From Flavobacterium bernardetii (GTDB taxonomy: Bacteria; Bacteroidota; Bacteroidia; Flavobacteriales; Flavobacteriaceae), in NCBI RefSeq assembly GCF_011305415.1, contig NZ_JAANOQ010000001.1, positions 769,631-833,630 on the forward strand: a stretch of DNA of 64,000 nucleotides. The letters run 5' to 3'. The notes under the pieces were generated by a model, which was not told where the DNA came from, ran no database searches, and saw only the letters and a list, made by a program, of their open reading frames with translations. Position numbers and translations under genes: made by a program. Shown here one piece after another: positions 1 to 8,007 of this stretch. The stretch's first letter is position 1; every line of letters begins with the position of its first letter.

Positions 1-1
1 C

Positions 2-610
2 GATTATTTAAATGATAAAGGAATATTCTCTGTATTTTACCATGGTGGTTTAGAACAAGAAGAACGTGAACGTGCTTTGATTCAGTTTAGAAACGGAAGT
101 ATTTCGTATTTAATCACAACCGATTTAGGGGCTCGTGGATTAGATATTCCAGAAATGAAAAATGTAATTCATTATCATTTGCCTTCAAAAGTGGATGAAT
201 TCACACATAGAAATGGTCGTACCGCACGTATGATGGCTTCTGGAACCGCTTACATTATTATTCACGAAAGTGAGAAAAAGGTGGATTATATCGATTATGA
301 TATTAAAAAAATTGACGTATCTAATTATAGTGTAATTCCGAAACCACCAGAATTTAAAACCATTTATATTAGTGGTGGAAAGAAAAACAAATTAAATAAA
401 ATTGATATTGTAGGTTTCTTTTCTCAAAAAGGAAAATTAGAAAAAGGCGATTTAGGTTTAATTGAAGTCAAAGATTTCGTATCGTTTGCTGCAGTAAAAT
501 ATGCTAAAGTGGCACCATTACTTCAAAATATTAAGGACGAAAAAATGAAAGGCAAAAAATATAAAATTGAAGTTGCCCGAGACGTTGTTAAAAACGCATT
601 AGAAGAGTAA
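2..610 (+). CDS. DEAD-box RNA helicase, C-terminal part (cut by window edge)
   Basis: ATP-dependent RNA helicase acting on structured RNA, probably in ribosome assembly or mRNA turnover. The reading frame is open from base 2, so the gene starts to the left of the window and only the second RecA-like domain and the tail are seen. Visible motifs are the HGGLEQEER stretch, motif V (TTDLGARGLDIP) and the arginine-finger motif VI (HRNGRTAR). The last ~75 residues look like the DbpA/CsdA RNA-binding domain, which places it in the DbpA/DeaD group. The first internal start-like codon (TTG at 77) is not a credible start because conserved helicase sequence lies upstream of it. A hairpin terminator follows at once. 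Confidence 0.9.
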   Translation, partial: DYLNDKGIFSVFYHGGLEQEERERALIQFRNGSISYLITTDLGARGLDIPEMKNVIHYHLPSKVDEFTHRNGRTARMMASGTAYIIIHESEKKVDYIDYDIKKIDVSNYSVIPKPPEFKTIYISGGKKNKLNKIDIVGFFSQKGKLEKGDLGLIEVKDFVSFAAVKYAKVAPLLQNIKDEKMKGKKYKIEVARDVVKNALEE

Positions 611-620
611 TTAAATTAAA

Positions 621-655
621 AAACCTTCAAGAAGATAAACTTGAAGGTTTTTTTA
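621..655. terminator. Bidirectional hairpin terminator
   Basis: Perfect 11-bp stem, AAACCTTCAAG (621-631) with CTTGAAGGTTT (640-650), followed by a T run. It sits between the convergent helicase and coaD genes and has an A run on the other side, so it can end both transcripts. Confidence 0.85.
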
Positions 656-659
656 TGCT

Positions 660-1118
660 TTATATTTTGCAAACCACCGAATCTGGTACAAAAGGCGAAG
701 CGTCGCCACCATTTCTTAACACATCACGAACAATACTTGATGAAATATAAGACGTGTTTGCAGCAGTTAACAAAAACACGGTTTCGATTTTGGACAAACG
801 TCTGTTAGTATGAGCAATGGCTTTTTCGAATTCAAAATCGGCTGGATTTCGTAAACCACGCAAAATAAATTGTGCTTTTTCTTTTTTACATAAATCGATA
901 GTTAAACCCGTATAGGTAATTACTCGAACTTTTGGTTCGTCTTTAAATGTTTCTTCGATAAAACGTTTTCTGTCTTCTAAAGCAAACATGTATTTTTTCT
1001 CGGCATTTACACCAATTGCCACAATTACTTCATCAAATAATGAAATACCGCGTTTAATAATATCGTAATGTCCGTTTGTAATTGGATCAAATGAACCTGG
1101 GAATATTGCTTTTCTCAT
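660..1118 (-). CDS. coaD: Phosphopantetheine adenylyltransferase
   Basis: Fourth step of coenzyme A synthesis: ATP + 4'-phosphopantetheine gives dephospho-CoA + PPi. The 152-residue length is normal for CoaD. The nucleotidyltransferase signature GSFDPITNGH is at residues 8-17 with the TNGH active-site motif, and the C-terminal SYISSSIVR segment (about 123-131) matches the ATP-binding ISSTxxR motif. Cytosolic. It lies downstream of ddl on the same strand, separated by a duplicated 57-bp spacer, and the pair may be co-transcribed. Confidence 0.97.
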   Translation of the reverse strand: MRKAIFPGSFDPITNGHYDIIKRGISLFDEVIVAIGVNAEKKYMFALEDRKRFIEETFKDEPKVRVITYTGLTIDLCKKEKAQFILRGLRNPADFEFEKAIAHTNRRLSKIETVFLLTAANTSYISSSIVRDVLRNGGDASPFVPDSVVCKI

Positions 1119-1126
1119 AATTAATA

Positions 1127-1219
1127 TTCTAAAAATATTTGATTCCGCTGGAATCTGAAATGGTTAATCTTCTATATTCTTTGTTCTAAAAATATTTGAT
1201 TCCGCTGGAATCTGAAATG
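1127..1219. repeat. Two direct copies of a 36-bp palindrome-bearing repeat
   Basis: Copies at 1127-1162 and 1184-1219 are identical over 36 bp, with a period of 57 bp. Each contains the short inverted repeat GATTCC-GCT-GGAATC. The copies fill the gap between ddl and coaD. They look like a small dispersed REP-type element that was tandemly duplicated. No T run follows, so a classic terminator is unlikely. Confidence 0.8.
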
Positions 1220-1242
1220 ATTGATTTTCTTTTCATTATATT

Positions 1243-2229
1243 CTATTTCTTCCAAATTGGTTTTCTTTCCAAAGCCAATTTAATTTCGTTATCTAATAAA
1301 TCCGAAAAGTTCAAATTCGCATACGCCGCTTGTTGCGGGAAAATACTTTGCGGACTCAAGCCTGGATTGGTATTAATTTCAATAAAATGCGGAATATCGT
1401 TCATCACAATAAAATCGATACGAGAAAATCCTTGCATTCCTAACGCTTCATAAATTTTTGCGGTAGATTCAAATACTTTATTTTCTACTTCTTTAGATAA
1501 TCGGGCAGGAGTGATCTCATTTGATTTTCCTAAATATTTGGCTTCATAATCGAAAAAATCATTTTCTGAAATTATTTCTGTTGTTCCTAAAACTTTAGTA
1601 ACTCCATTTAATTTCATCACACCAACTGAAATTTCTGTTCCCTTTAACTGTGATTCTATTAAAATATCTTTGTCTTCCGCAAATGCAAATGCTAAAGCTT
1701 TATCTAATTCTGATAATTCTTTCACCATTGAAACGCCTAAACTACTTCCAGATTGATTCGGTTTTACGAAAAATGGAAAACCTAATGTGTCAGCAATTTT
1801 TTGACCATTGATTTCTTGACCTTTAGAGATATAAATCGAATTTGCTTTCGGAATATCAAACTTTCCTAATACAGAAAGTGTGTCACGCTTACTAAAAGTT
1901 AGTGCACTTTGGTAAAATCCGCAACCTGTGTATGGTAAATCAATCAATTCCCAATACGATTGCAAATGTCCGTCTTCTCCTGGAGTTCCATGAATGGTGT
2001 TTACGGCAACATCAAACTTAATCGAATTTCCATTGTTCTCAAATGAAAAATCAGCTCTATTAATTGGAAGTTTTTTATCCTCCATTTTCACATACCAACC
2101 TTCATTTAAGATGTGTACTTCAAAAACTTGGTATTTATCTTTATTTAAGTTATTCAAAATAAGTTGTCCGCTTCTTAAAGAAATTACAGATTCGTCTGAA
2201 TATCCGCCCATTACAACTGCTACGTTCAT
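1243..2229 (-). CDS. ddl: D-alanine--D-alanine ligase
   Basis: ATP-grasp ligase making D-Ala-D-Ala for peptidoglycan precursors in the cytosol. Length of 328 residues is typical. Visible motifs: N-terminal VVMGGYSDE, the HGTPGEDG loop near residue 80, the ATP-grasp core KPNQSGSSLGV, and the metal/substrate motif EINTNPG at 284-290. It is the first gene of the minus-strand ddl-coaD pair, and a TAATTTTG promoter element lies 26 nt upstream of the ATG. It is divergent from the PASTA gene, which is also envelope-related. Confidence 0.97.
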   Translation of the reverse strand: MNVAVVMGGYSDESVISLRSGQLILNNLNKDKYQVFEVHILNEGWYVKMEDKKLPINRADFSFENNGNSIKFDVAVNTIHGTPGEDGHLQSYWELIDLPYTGCGFYQSALTFSKRDTLSVLGKFDIPKANSIYISKGQEINGQKIADTLGFPFFVKPNQSGSSLGVSMVKELSELDKALAFAFAEDKDILIESQLKGTEISVGVMKLNGVTKVLGTTEIISENDFFDYEAKYLGKSNEITPARLSKEVENKVFESTAKIYEALGMQGFSRIDFIVMNDIPHFIEINTNPGLSPQSIFPQQAAYANLNFSDLLDNEIKLALERKPIWKK

Positions 2230-2255
2230 AAAAAAATATTTGTTTCGGTTTTATA

Positions 2256-2263
2256 CAAAATTA
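2256..2263 (-). promoter_or_regulatory. -7 element (TAATTTTG) for ddl
   Basis: Exact match to the Bacteroidota TAnnTTTG element on the minus strand, 26 nt before the ddl start. No TTG at the usual -33 distance was found, so support comes from the -7 box and its position only. Confidence 0.5.
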
Positions 2264-2285
2264 TCATAAAATGTTTTACTTTTCT

Positions 2286-2293
2286 TATATTTG
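2286..2293 (+). promoter_or_regulatory. -7 element (TATATTTG) for the PASTA-rluD operon
   Basis: Exact TAnnTTTG match, 15 nt upstream of the preferred ATG at 2309. It is divergent from the ddl promoter, with the two boxes about 22 bp apart. Confidence 0.55.
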
Positions 2294-2308
2294 CCAAAAT
2301 ATATTTCA

Positions 2309-2929
2309 ATGAGTTTAAGAAAGTTTTTAACCAGTTTTGCCTTTTTCAAAAATTTATTTTTTGCATTAGTTATAGTTGTCGTGTTTTTAGTAGCGTTTGT
2401 GAAGTTTTTAGACTTCAGTACGAACCACGGAGAAGAAATTACAGTAGCTAATTTATCTAAAATGAAATTAGAAGTTGCGGAAGAAAAACTAGATGAAGAA
2501 GGATTAGAAGTCTTTTTATTAGACACTGTCGAATTTCGTCCAGAATTTCCACCTTATACTATTGTGGAACAAGATCCAATTGCTGGTTCAAAAGTAAAAG
2601 ATGGTCGTAAAATTTACGTAAAATTAAATGCTGGTGGTTATGCTATGATAACTTTCCCAGATTTAAAAAACAAAACATTCCGCCAAGCCACAAATGCATT
2701 AAGAGCTTTAGGTTTAGTGGAAGGTGAATTAAAATATGTTCCAGATTTAGCAAAAGATATTGTTTTAGAAGTTTCTTATAATGGAAAACCTGTAAAAGCA
2801 GGAGATAAGTTAATGAAAAATTCTAAAATTGATTTTGTTTTAGGTGATGGAAAAGACATGTTTAATGATGCAGATTTAGATTCTTTAAACGTTGAAGAAC
2901 AAAATATAGAAATTGATACTACGAAATAA
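2309..2929 (+). CDS. PASTA domain-containing membrane protein
   Basis: Probably binds peptidoglycan or muropeptides from the periplasmic face of the inner membrane. ATG at 2309 (MSLRKF) is preferred over a TTG six codons upstream because it leaves a normal 5' UTR after the TATATTTG box. The 206 residues comprise a short cytosolic start, one transmembrane helix at about 15-35, and two PASTA domains at roughly 41-112 and 114-183, each with a P-D-L or D-P-x-x-G turn. Unlike the Ser/Thr kinases that usually carry PASTA repeats, it has no kinase domain. Its TAA overlaps the next ATG by one base, so translation is coupled to the pseudouridine synthase. Confidence 0.85.
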   Translation: MSLRKFLTSFAFFKNLFFALVIVVVFLVAFVKFLDFSTNHGEEITVANLSKMKLEVAEEKLDEEGLEVFLLDTVEFRPEFPPYTIVEQDPIAGSKVKDGRKIYVKLNAGGYAMITFPDLKNKTFRQATNALRALGLVEGELKYVPDLAKDIVLEVSYNGKPVKAGDKLMKNSKIDFVLGDGKDMFNDADLDSLNVEEQNIEIDTTK

Positions 2930-3972
2930 TGCAAGAGTTTATAGATGAGAATGAAACGGCTGATGAAGATTTATATGAACACCATCGGTTTGAAATAGCA
3001 AAAGGACAACAAGCTATGCGTATTGATGTTTTTTTGATGAATAGCATTGAAAATACTACAAGAAGTAAAATTCAAAAAGCGGCAGAATCAGGAAATATTT
3101 TCGTGAACGATGTAGCTGTAAAATCTAATTATAAAGTCAAACCAGACGATGTAATTCGTGTGATGTTAGAACATCCGCCGTATGAACATTTACTGAAAGG
3201 TGAAAACATTCCTATTGATATTGTTTATGAAGATGATCAAGTTATCGTGGTAAACAAACCTGCAGGAATGGTAGTGCATCCTGGTCACGGAAATTATTCG
3301 GGAACTTTAGTGAATGCTTTGGCGTATCATTTTGATAATTTACCAATGAACAGCAGCGAAAGACCTGGTTTAGTTCATAGAATTGATAAAGATACTTCTG
3401 GACTTTTAGTAGTTGCCAAAACAGAAGAAGCCATGTTGCATTTGACAAAACAATTTGCTGCAAAAACTTCTGAACGTGAATATTACGCCATTGTTTGGGG
3501 AAATATTGAAGAAGATGAAGGTACAATTGAAGGAAATATCGACCGTCATCCGATAAATAGAATGCAAATGCACGTTTATCCAGAAGGCGAACAAGGAAAA
3601 CCTGCGATTACACATTTTAAAGTTATTGAGCGTTTAGGTTATGTGACTGTAGTTTCTTGCCAATTAGAAACGGGAAGAACACACCAAATTCGTGTACACA
3701 TGAAATATATTGGTCACACCCTTTTTAATGACGAACGATATGGTGGCGATAAAATTTTGAAAGGAACTACGTTTACGAAATACAAACAATTTATTGATAA
3801 TTGTTTCAAAACCTTACCAAGACAAGCACTTCACGCGAGAACTTTAGGTTTTGTACATCCTACATCTGGAGAATTTTTACGTTTTACAAGTGAAATTCCT
3901 GAAGAAATTACATCTTGTATTGAAAAATGGAGAGTATATAGTAAGGCTGTTCAGTTTGATGACGAGAATTAA
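2929..3972 (+). CDS. rluD: RluA-family 23S rRNA pseudouridine synthase (RluD type)
   Basis: Isomerises uridine to pseudouridine in 23S rRNA. In the RluD group the targets are the helix 69 uridines. It has an N-terminal S4 RNA-binding domain (about 25-85, with RIDVFLM and the SG-N-I-F-V-N segment) and a catalytic domain with HRIDKDTSG at 150-158, where Asp153 is the nucleophile. RTHQIRVH is the second conserved motif. Length of 347 fits the family. It is the second gene of a two-gene operon with a 1-nt overlap, closed by a strong terminator. Assignment to RluD rather than RluC or RluB rests on the S4 domain and overall order. Confidence 0.93.
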   Translation: MQEFIDENETADEDLYEHHRFEIAKGQQAMRIDVFLMNSIENTTRSKIQKAAESGNIFVNDVAVKSNYKVKPDDVIRVMLEHPPYEHLLKGENIPIDIVYEDDQVIVVNKPAGMVVHPGHGNYSGTLVNALAYHFDNLPMNSSERPGLVHRIDKDTSGLLVVAKTEEAMLHLTKQFAAKTSEREYYAIVWGNIEEDEGTIEGNIDRHPINRMQMHVYPEGEQGKPAITHFKVIERLGYVTVVSCQLETGRTHQIRVHMKYIGHTLFNDERYGGDKILKGTTFTKYKQFIDNCFKTLPRQALHARTLGFVHPTSGEFLRFTSEIPEEITSCIEKWRVYSKAVQFDDEN

Positions 3973-3996
3973 TCTATAAAAATTATAAATATAATA

Positions 3997-4030
3997 CCCG
4001 CAATAGTAGTAATTATTGCGGGTTTTTTTT
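3997..4030. terminator. Bidirectional hairpin terminator
   Basis: CCCGCAATA (3997-4005) pairs with TATTGCGGG (4014-4022), followed by a run of eight T. It overlaps the stop of the convergent YkgJ-like gene, so it probably serves both strands. Confidence 0.85.
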
Positions 4031-4628
4031 ATTCCTGTATCTCAGGAAAATCTCGATAAGCGTAATATTGTAACACTTCTTCAATAGCTAATTGTAACGC
4101 TTTATTGATGTGTACATAAACATTCCCTAATCGAAAATCTATTTGCGATAAATTCATATAGTAATCTGTGAAAATTGGAACAGATAAACCGTTGTTAATT
4201 GCTTCGTTGGTTTTGTTGTAGTTTTCGGTTTGTTGTTCTTTAATAATAGAACAAGTTGCTAATCGTAGTTGCGCAAATTTATCTTTAGTGGCGCCATAAC
4301 CAAATAATCGACACACTAAACCTCGATATTTATAGGTATTACAACTTCCGTTATGTAAATCTAAATCGGAAATGGGATTGTAATTATAGCAAATTGGGTT
4401 GGAGTGGTTGTTTAATTTTTCGAGAGTATTTTCAGCTTCACCCATTTTAAACAAATGAAATGCCCAAGGTAAAAATTCAAGTGGAGAAGCTTCCATAGTT
4501 GGATTTGTACAACATTTTCCACAACCCGCGTTGCAAAACAATTGAGTGGTTGCGGTAAATGTTTTTAATTCTTCTTCCAATCGACTGAATAAAACTTCAA
4601 TTTCTTGGACTTTACTTTCTATGGACAT
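4029..4628 (-). CDS. YkgJ-like cysteine cluster protein (copy 1)
   Basis: Member of the YkgJ family, named for a CxxxCxxCC cluster thought to bind zinc or iron; the biochemical role is not established. The cluster is CNAGCGKCC at Cys32, 36, 39 and 40, with further cysteines in the central NGSC...RGLVCRLFGYG and LATCSI segments that could complete a metal site. The 199 residues have no signal peptide. It is a clear tandem paralogue of the next gene upstream: the SIE-K-V start, CNAGCGKCC, CRLFGYGATKDK, LRLATCSIIK and PIFTDYYMNLSQID segments are shared almost exactly. A TAAATTCG near-promoter lies just upstream, so the copies may be transcribed separately. Confidence 0.85.
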   Translation of the reverse strand: MSIESKVQEIEVLFSRLEEELKTFTATTQLFCNAGCGKCCTNPTMEASPLEFLPWAFHLFKMGEAENTLEKLNNHSNPICYNYNPISDLDLHNGSCNTYKYRGLVCRLFGYGATKDKFAQLRLATCSIIKEQQTENYNKTNEAINNGLSVPIFTDYYMNLSQIDFRLGNVYVHINKALQLAIEEVLQYYAYRDFPEIQE

Positions 4629-4702
4629 TCTTTTTTTTGGCGAATTTACGTTTAAAATAAATTGCTTACAAATATTAAAAACGTCAATTCGAGTGTTTAT
4701 TG

Positions 4703-4790
4703 TGTAGAGTATCGTAACAAAAAATGTATCGAGAATCGTTTTTATTGAAATTTTCTTATTCTCGATACAAATCTGATAAATAGGAATCTC
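4703..4790. repeat. 12-bp inverted repeat between the two YkgJ-like genes
   Basis: TGTATCGAGAAT (4725-4736) and ATTCTCGATACA (4758-4769) form a perfect 12-bp stem around a 21-nt loop. The 181-bp gap holds nothing else recognisable. There is no good T run on the minus strand after the stem. It resembles a dispersed intergenic element rather than a plain terminator, although it could slow transcription from the upstream copy. Confidence 0.65.
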
Positions 4791-4809
4791 TCTAATTGAA
4801 GAAAATTAT

Positions 4810-5418
4810 CTAAGCAATATTTTTATAGCCATTTGGTAAAGGTCGGTAGGCGTAATATTGCAAAACTTCTTCAATTGCATATTTCAAAGCTTTATTTATA
4901 GGTAAAATAATATTTCCTAAATGATGGTCAATTTGCGATAAATTCATGTAATAATCTGTGAAAATTGGAACGGGAAGTCCTTTGTTTATCGAGTCTGTTG
5001 AATTTTCAAAATTTTCAGCTTGTTCATTTTTAATAATCGAACAAGTCGCTAAACGCAATTGTCCGTATTTATCTTTTGTCGCACCATAACCAAATAATCG
5101 ACAAATTAATCCACGATAAGGATAATTACTACAACTACCGTTGACTTTATCTAACAAAGTTAATGGGTTATAAATCAAACAAATTGTGGATGATTTTATT
5201 TCTAATTCGGCTAATACTTTATCTGCATCACCGTTTAAAAAAATATGAAAAGCCCAAGGTAAAAATTCTAAAGGAGAAGCTTCTATGTCGAGTTTAGTAC
5301 AACATTTACCGCAACCTGCATTACAATGCAACTTGGTTTCAGTTTGAAACGTGTTTATTTCAACATCTAACTGACTAAACAATTGTTCAACAGCGGCAAC
5401 CTTAATTTCAATGGACAT
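4810..5418 (-). CDS. YkgJ-like cysteine cluster protein (copy 2)
   Basis: Paralogue of the gene just downstream, 202 residues, same architecture: CNAGCGKCC with Cys32, 36, 39 and 40, then NGSCSNYPYRGLICRLFGYG and the LRLATCSIIK segment. Probably a metal-binding protein of unknown function in the cytosol. The two copies differ most in the central region (about 60-100) and at the C-terminus, so the duplication is not very recent. The start is preceded by a TACATTCG box, one base off the TAnnTTTG consensus. Confidence 0.85.
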   Translation of the reverse strand: MSIEIKVAAVEQLFSQLDVEINTFQTETKLHCNAGCGKCCTKLDIEASPLEFLPWAFHIFLNGDADKVLAELEIKSSTICLIYNPLTLLDKVNGSCSNYPYRGLICRLFGYGATKDKYGQLRLATCSIIKNEQAENFENSTDSINKGLPVPIFTDYYMNLSQIDHHLGNIILPINKALKYAIEEVLQYYAYRPLPNGYKNIA

Positions 5419-5481
5419 TATTTTTTTACGAATGTACGCTTTAATACTGCCGAAATAGGTTTATATTCCGTTTATTTCGAA

Positions 5482-5520
5482 AATAAAAAATCCCTAACTA
5501 CAAAGTAATTAGGGATTTGG
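5482..5520 (-). terminator. Terminator of the rsmB-endonuclease unit
   Basis: AAATCCCTAA (5488-5497) pairs with TTAGGGATTT (5509-5518). Read on the minus strand, the stem is followed by a T-rich tract (TTTTTTATTTT), as expected for termination after the endonuclease gene. Confidence 0.8.
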
Positions 5521-5540
5521 AATAAAAATTGAAAACTAAA

Positions 5541-6659
5541 TTAATTCACAATGATTTTTTTAGTCAAACTTCCGTTTTCAGCAGAAATCTGTAAGAAATA
5601 AAAACCTTGAGGTAAATTGTTTAATTTGTAAGTATTTTGATTGAAAATTGGATTTTCAATGTCTTTTATAATTTGCCCATTGATATTTACTAAAGTCAAT
5701 TTAGTGATACTTTCTGTTGTGAAAATTTCAACTTCATTCGTATTTGTTGGGTTAGGGTAAATGCTTACTGCGTTATCAGCTAAGAAAGTTTCAGAAGATA
5801 AAAATACTGTAGGCCATCTGTTTTCAGCAGCTGGACCGCCCCAAATAACTGTTGCTAAATATGGGTTGTCAATAAATGGATTTCTATTTCCTTGTGCATA
5901 AGTGTTTGAAGTATTTCCAAGATAAGTATTTCTTCTGTCTTCATATAATGAAACTGGGTCTTCAGCATTCCATTCTAAAAAAAGTTGCACCATATTACTA
6001 TCGTTTGTAGCAGTTGTTATTCCAGATTGTGAAACACCAGTTGGTAAACATTGTGTACCATATCTTAAATACATATACATCATCATTCTTGCCACATCTC
6101 CTTTCCATTCGTCTCCTGGATACCACAAAATACCTGTTTCGAAAGAATTTCCTGAGCCATCAAAAAAACGATCATTATCTCTCATTCCATTTCTGGCTAC
6201 ATCACTTGCTCTTATGTGATGCACATCAGCATCTGCTTCGTTTGTTGTTAAGCTTGGTGTTCCTAATGCTCTTGCATAGGTGTGCTCTCTATTCCAAGCA
6301 CAATTTTGATCGCCACTATCTGCGTTTTTATTTCTTCTTCTGTGATCGTTATCGTCGCTCGAAATTCCAAAATCTGTTTCACTCACATAAGTACAAATAT
6401 TATTACTAAAACCATAAAGTAAAAGCAAATTTGTATTTGTTGCATCATCAGTATCTAAATCAGTAAACCTTAATGCGTTTTCAGCTTCTGCATAAGTTAA
6501 AAAAATACTGTGCTTACTAATTGTTAATGCGGATAGTGATGCTTTTAATGTCATTCCTGTTTGACTCCAATTAAAACCATTGTAATATGGAGCAGCTGGT
6601 GCGCCTGCTTGCCCAAAACTCAATTGAGCAACTAATATTAAAAGTAAATATTTTTTCAT
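5541..6659 (-). CDS. Secreted endonuclease I family protein with T9SS sorting domain
   Basis: Extracellular DNase/RNase of the EndA/NucM (endonuclease I) family, likely used to degrade environmental nucleic acid. Domains in order: signal peptide (1 to about 16, ending SFG-Q), the ββα-metal nuclease core with WNREHTYAR (catalytic His126) and DVHHIRASD (145-153), then a type A T9SS sorting domain (about 297-372) with the YPNP start and a final KKIIVN. Length of 372 fits nuclease plus tail. The minus-strand rsmB gene ends 12 bp before its start, so the pair may share a transcript although the functions are unrelated. Confidence 0.93.
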   Translation of the reverse strand: MKKYLLLILVAQLSFGQAGAPAAPYYNGFNWSQTGMTLKASLSALTISKHSIFLTYAEAENALRFTDLDTDDATNTNLLLLYGFSNNICTYVSETDFGISSDDNDHRRRNKNADSGDQNCAWNREHTYARALGTPSLTTNEADADVHHIRASDVARNGMRDNDRFFDGSGNSFETGILWYPGDEWKGDVARMMMYMYLRYGTQCLPTGVSQSGITTATNDSNMVQLFLEWNAEDPVSLYEDRRNTYLGNTSNTYAQGNRNPFIDNPYLATVIWGGPAAENRWPTVFLSSETFLADNAVSIYPNPTNTNEVEIFTTESITKLTLVNINGQIIKDIENPIFNQNTYKLNNLPQGFYFLQISAENGSLTKKIIVN

Positions 6660-6671
6660 AATTTAGGGGTA

Positions 6672-7889
6672 TTAATTATTTCTAGTTAATAAAGCCATGT
6701 AAAATCCATCGTAACCAGATTCATGAGCTAATACTTTTTTATCTTCTACAAAGGTAAAGTTTTTTCCGGTCTCAGTTGTCAAGAATTTCTCAATTTGTTC
6801 CTGATTCTCAGATGGTAAGACACTGCAAGTTGCGTAAACTAGTTTTCCACCAGGCTTAACAATTGGTGCATAACTTTCTAAAACTTCAGCTTGAACTTTA
6901 CGAATGTTATCAATAAATTCTGGTTTTAGTTTCCATTTTGCATCTGGATTTCTTTTTAAAACTCCTAATCCACTACAAGGTGCATCAATCAGCACTCTAT
7001 CGGCTTGACCGTGAAGTTTTTTAATTACCTTAGTGGTATCAATTACACGGTATTCTATATTATGAATTCCGTTACGTTTGGCACGAATTTTTAATTGTTT
7101 TAGTTTGCTTTCATACAAATCCATAGCAATAATTTGCCCTTTGTTTTGCATTAAACAAGCCATATGAAGTGTTTTTCCACCAGCTCCAGCACAAGTATCA
7201 ACTACTCGCATTCCAGGCTGAATGTCTAACATATGAGCTACCATTTGAGAAGAAGCATCTTGTACTTCAAACATTCCGTTTTTAAAAATGTCTGTCATAA
7301 AAACATTCGCTCTTTCATCCAATACTAAAGCTTCTGGATAATTTTCAATTGCTTGAGTGTGAATGTCTAGCTTAAGTAATTCTAACTTTAAAGCTTCTTT
7401 TGTAGTATTAAGGGTGTTGGTACGTAAAATTACTTTAGCTGGTTCATTTTGTGCCTTAATTTCTTTAGACCAAACCGCTTCACCTAATTCTTTTACACCA
7501 ATTTCATCCATCCAATCTGGAATAGATTCTTTGAATTTTCTATCTTTTGATAATTCGTCAAATTTACCTTTTATTTTTCTAACTGGCGTACCTTCAAAGT
7601 ATTTCCAATCAGGTAAAGTATGACCTTTTAACGTTGCCCAAACCGCGAACATTCTCCAAATACCATCTCTATCGAAGGGTTCTTTTTTAATCTCAGCAAT
7701 CTCTGCGTATAAACGTTTCCAACGTACAATATCGTAAATGGTTTCCGCTACGAACTTTCTATCGCTGCTTCCCCATCTTTTGTCTAATTTTAAGGCTCTC
7801 GCCACAACTTTATCAGCATATTCTCCTTCATTGAAGATCGCCATTAAAGCGTCTATTACTGCAAAACTAATGTTTCTGTGAAATCTCAT
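6672..7889 (-). CDS. rsmB: RsmB/NOP2-type rRNA (cytosine-C5) methyltransferase
   Basis: S-adenosylmethionine-dependent 5-methylcytosine methyltransferase, most likely acting on 16S rRNA. The first ~130 residues resemble the NusB-like RNA-binding domain of RsmB. The catalytic part has the SAM loop CAGAGGKT (233-240), DAPCSG with Cys305, and ATCS with Cys355, the two-cysteine arrangement of the m5C RNA methyltransferases. At 405 residues it is slightly short for RsmB (about 430). A full promoter lies just upstream (TTG-N18-TATCTTTG). Confidence 0.9.
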   Translation of the reverse strand: MRFHRNISFAVIDALMAIFNEGEYADKVVARALKLDKRWGSSDRKFVAETIYDIVRWKRLYAEIAEIKKEPFDRDGIWRMFAVWATLKGHTLPDWKYFEGTPVRKIKGKFDELSKDRKFKESIPDWMDEIGVKELGEAVWSKEIKAQNEPAKVILRTNTLNTTKEALKLELLKLDIHTQAIENYPEALVLDERANVFMTDIFKNGMFEVQDASSQMVAHMLDIQPGMRVVDTCAGAGGKTLHMACLMQNKGQIIAMDLYESKLKQLKIRAKRNGIHNIEYRVIDTTKVIKKLHGQADRVLIDAPCSGLGVLKRNPDAKWKLKPEFIDNIRKVQAEVLESYAPIVKPGGKLVYATCSVLPSENQEQIEKFLTTETGKNFTFVEDKKVLAHESGYDGFYMALLTRNN

Positions 7890-7914
7890 GTATTTTAAAA
7901 ATAAAAAATGCTTG

Positions 7915-7943
7915 CAAAGATAGTAATTTTATACTAGCAACAA
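7915..7943 (-). promoter_or_regulatory. Complete Bacteroidota promoter for rsmB
   Basis: On the minus strand TATCTTTG (7922 to 7915) is preceded by TTG (7943-7941) at a spacing of 18 nt, which matches TTG-N17-23-TAnnTTTG. It lies 25 nt before the rsmB ATG. Confidence 0.75.
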
Positions 7944-7969
7944 GCGATTATTGAATCAAATAATATTAA

Positions 7970-8005
7970 TAAAAAACAAAAAAGCCGATGATTAGTCGGC
8001 TTTTA
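7970..8005 (-). terminator. Terminator after the repeat protein gene
   Basis: AAAGCCGA (7981-7988) and TCGGCTTT (7996-8003) form a short GC-containing stem. On the minus strand it is followed by a T-rich tract. Confidence 0.8.
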
Positions 8006-8007
8006 AT

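Noticed and set aside
1196..1453. Plus-strand open frame over the ddl end
   Set aside because: Antisense shadow of ddl with no recognisable domain; starts inside the duplicated repeat.
6014..6409. Plus-strand frame of 131 codons opposite the endonuclease gene
   Set aside because: Antisense to a well-supported T9SS nuclease; no motif.
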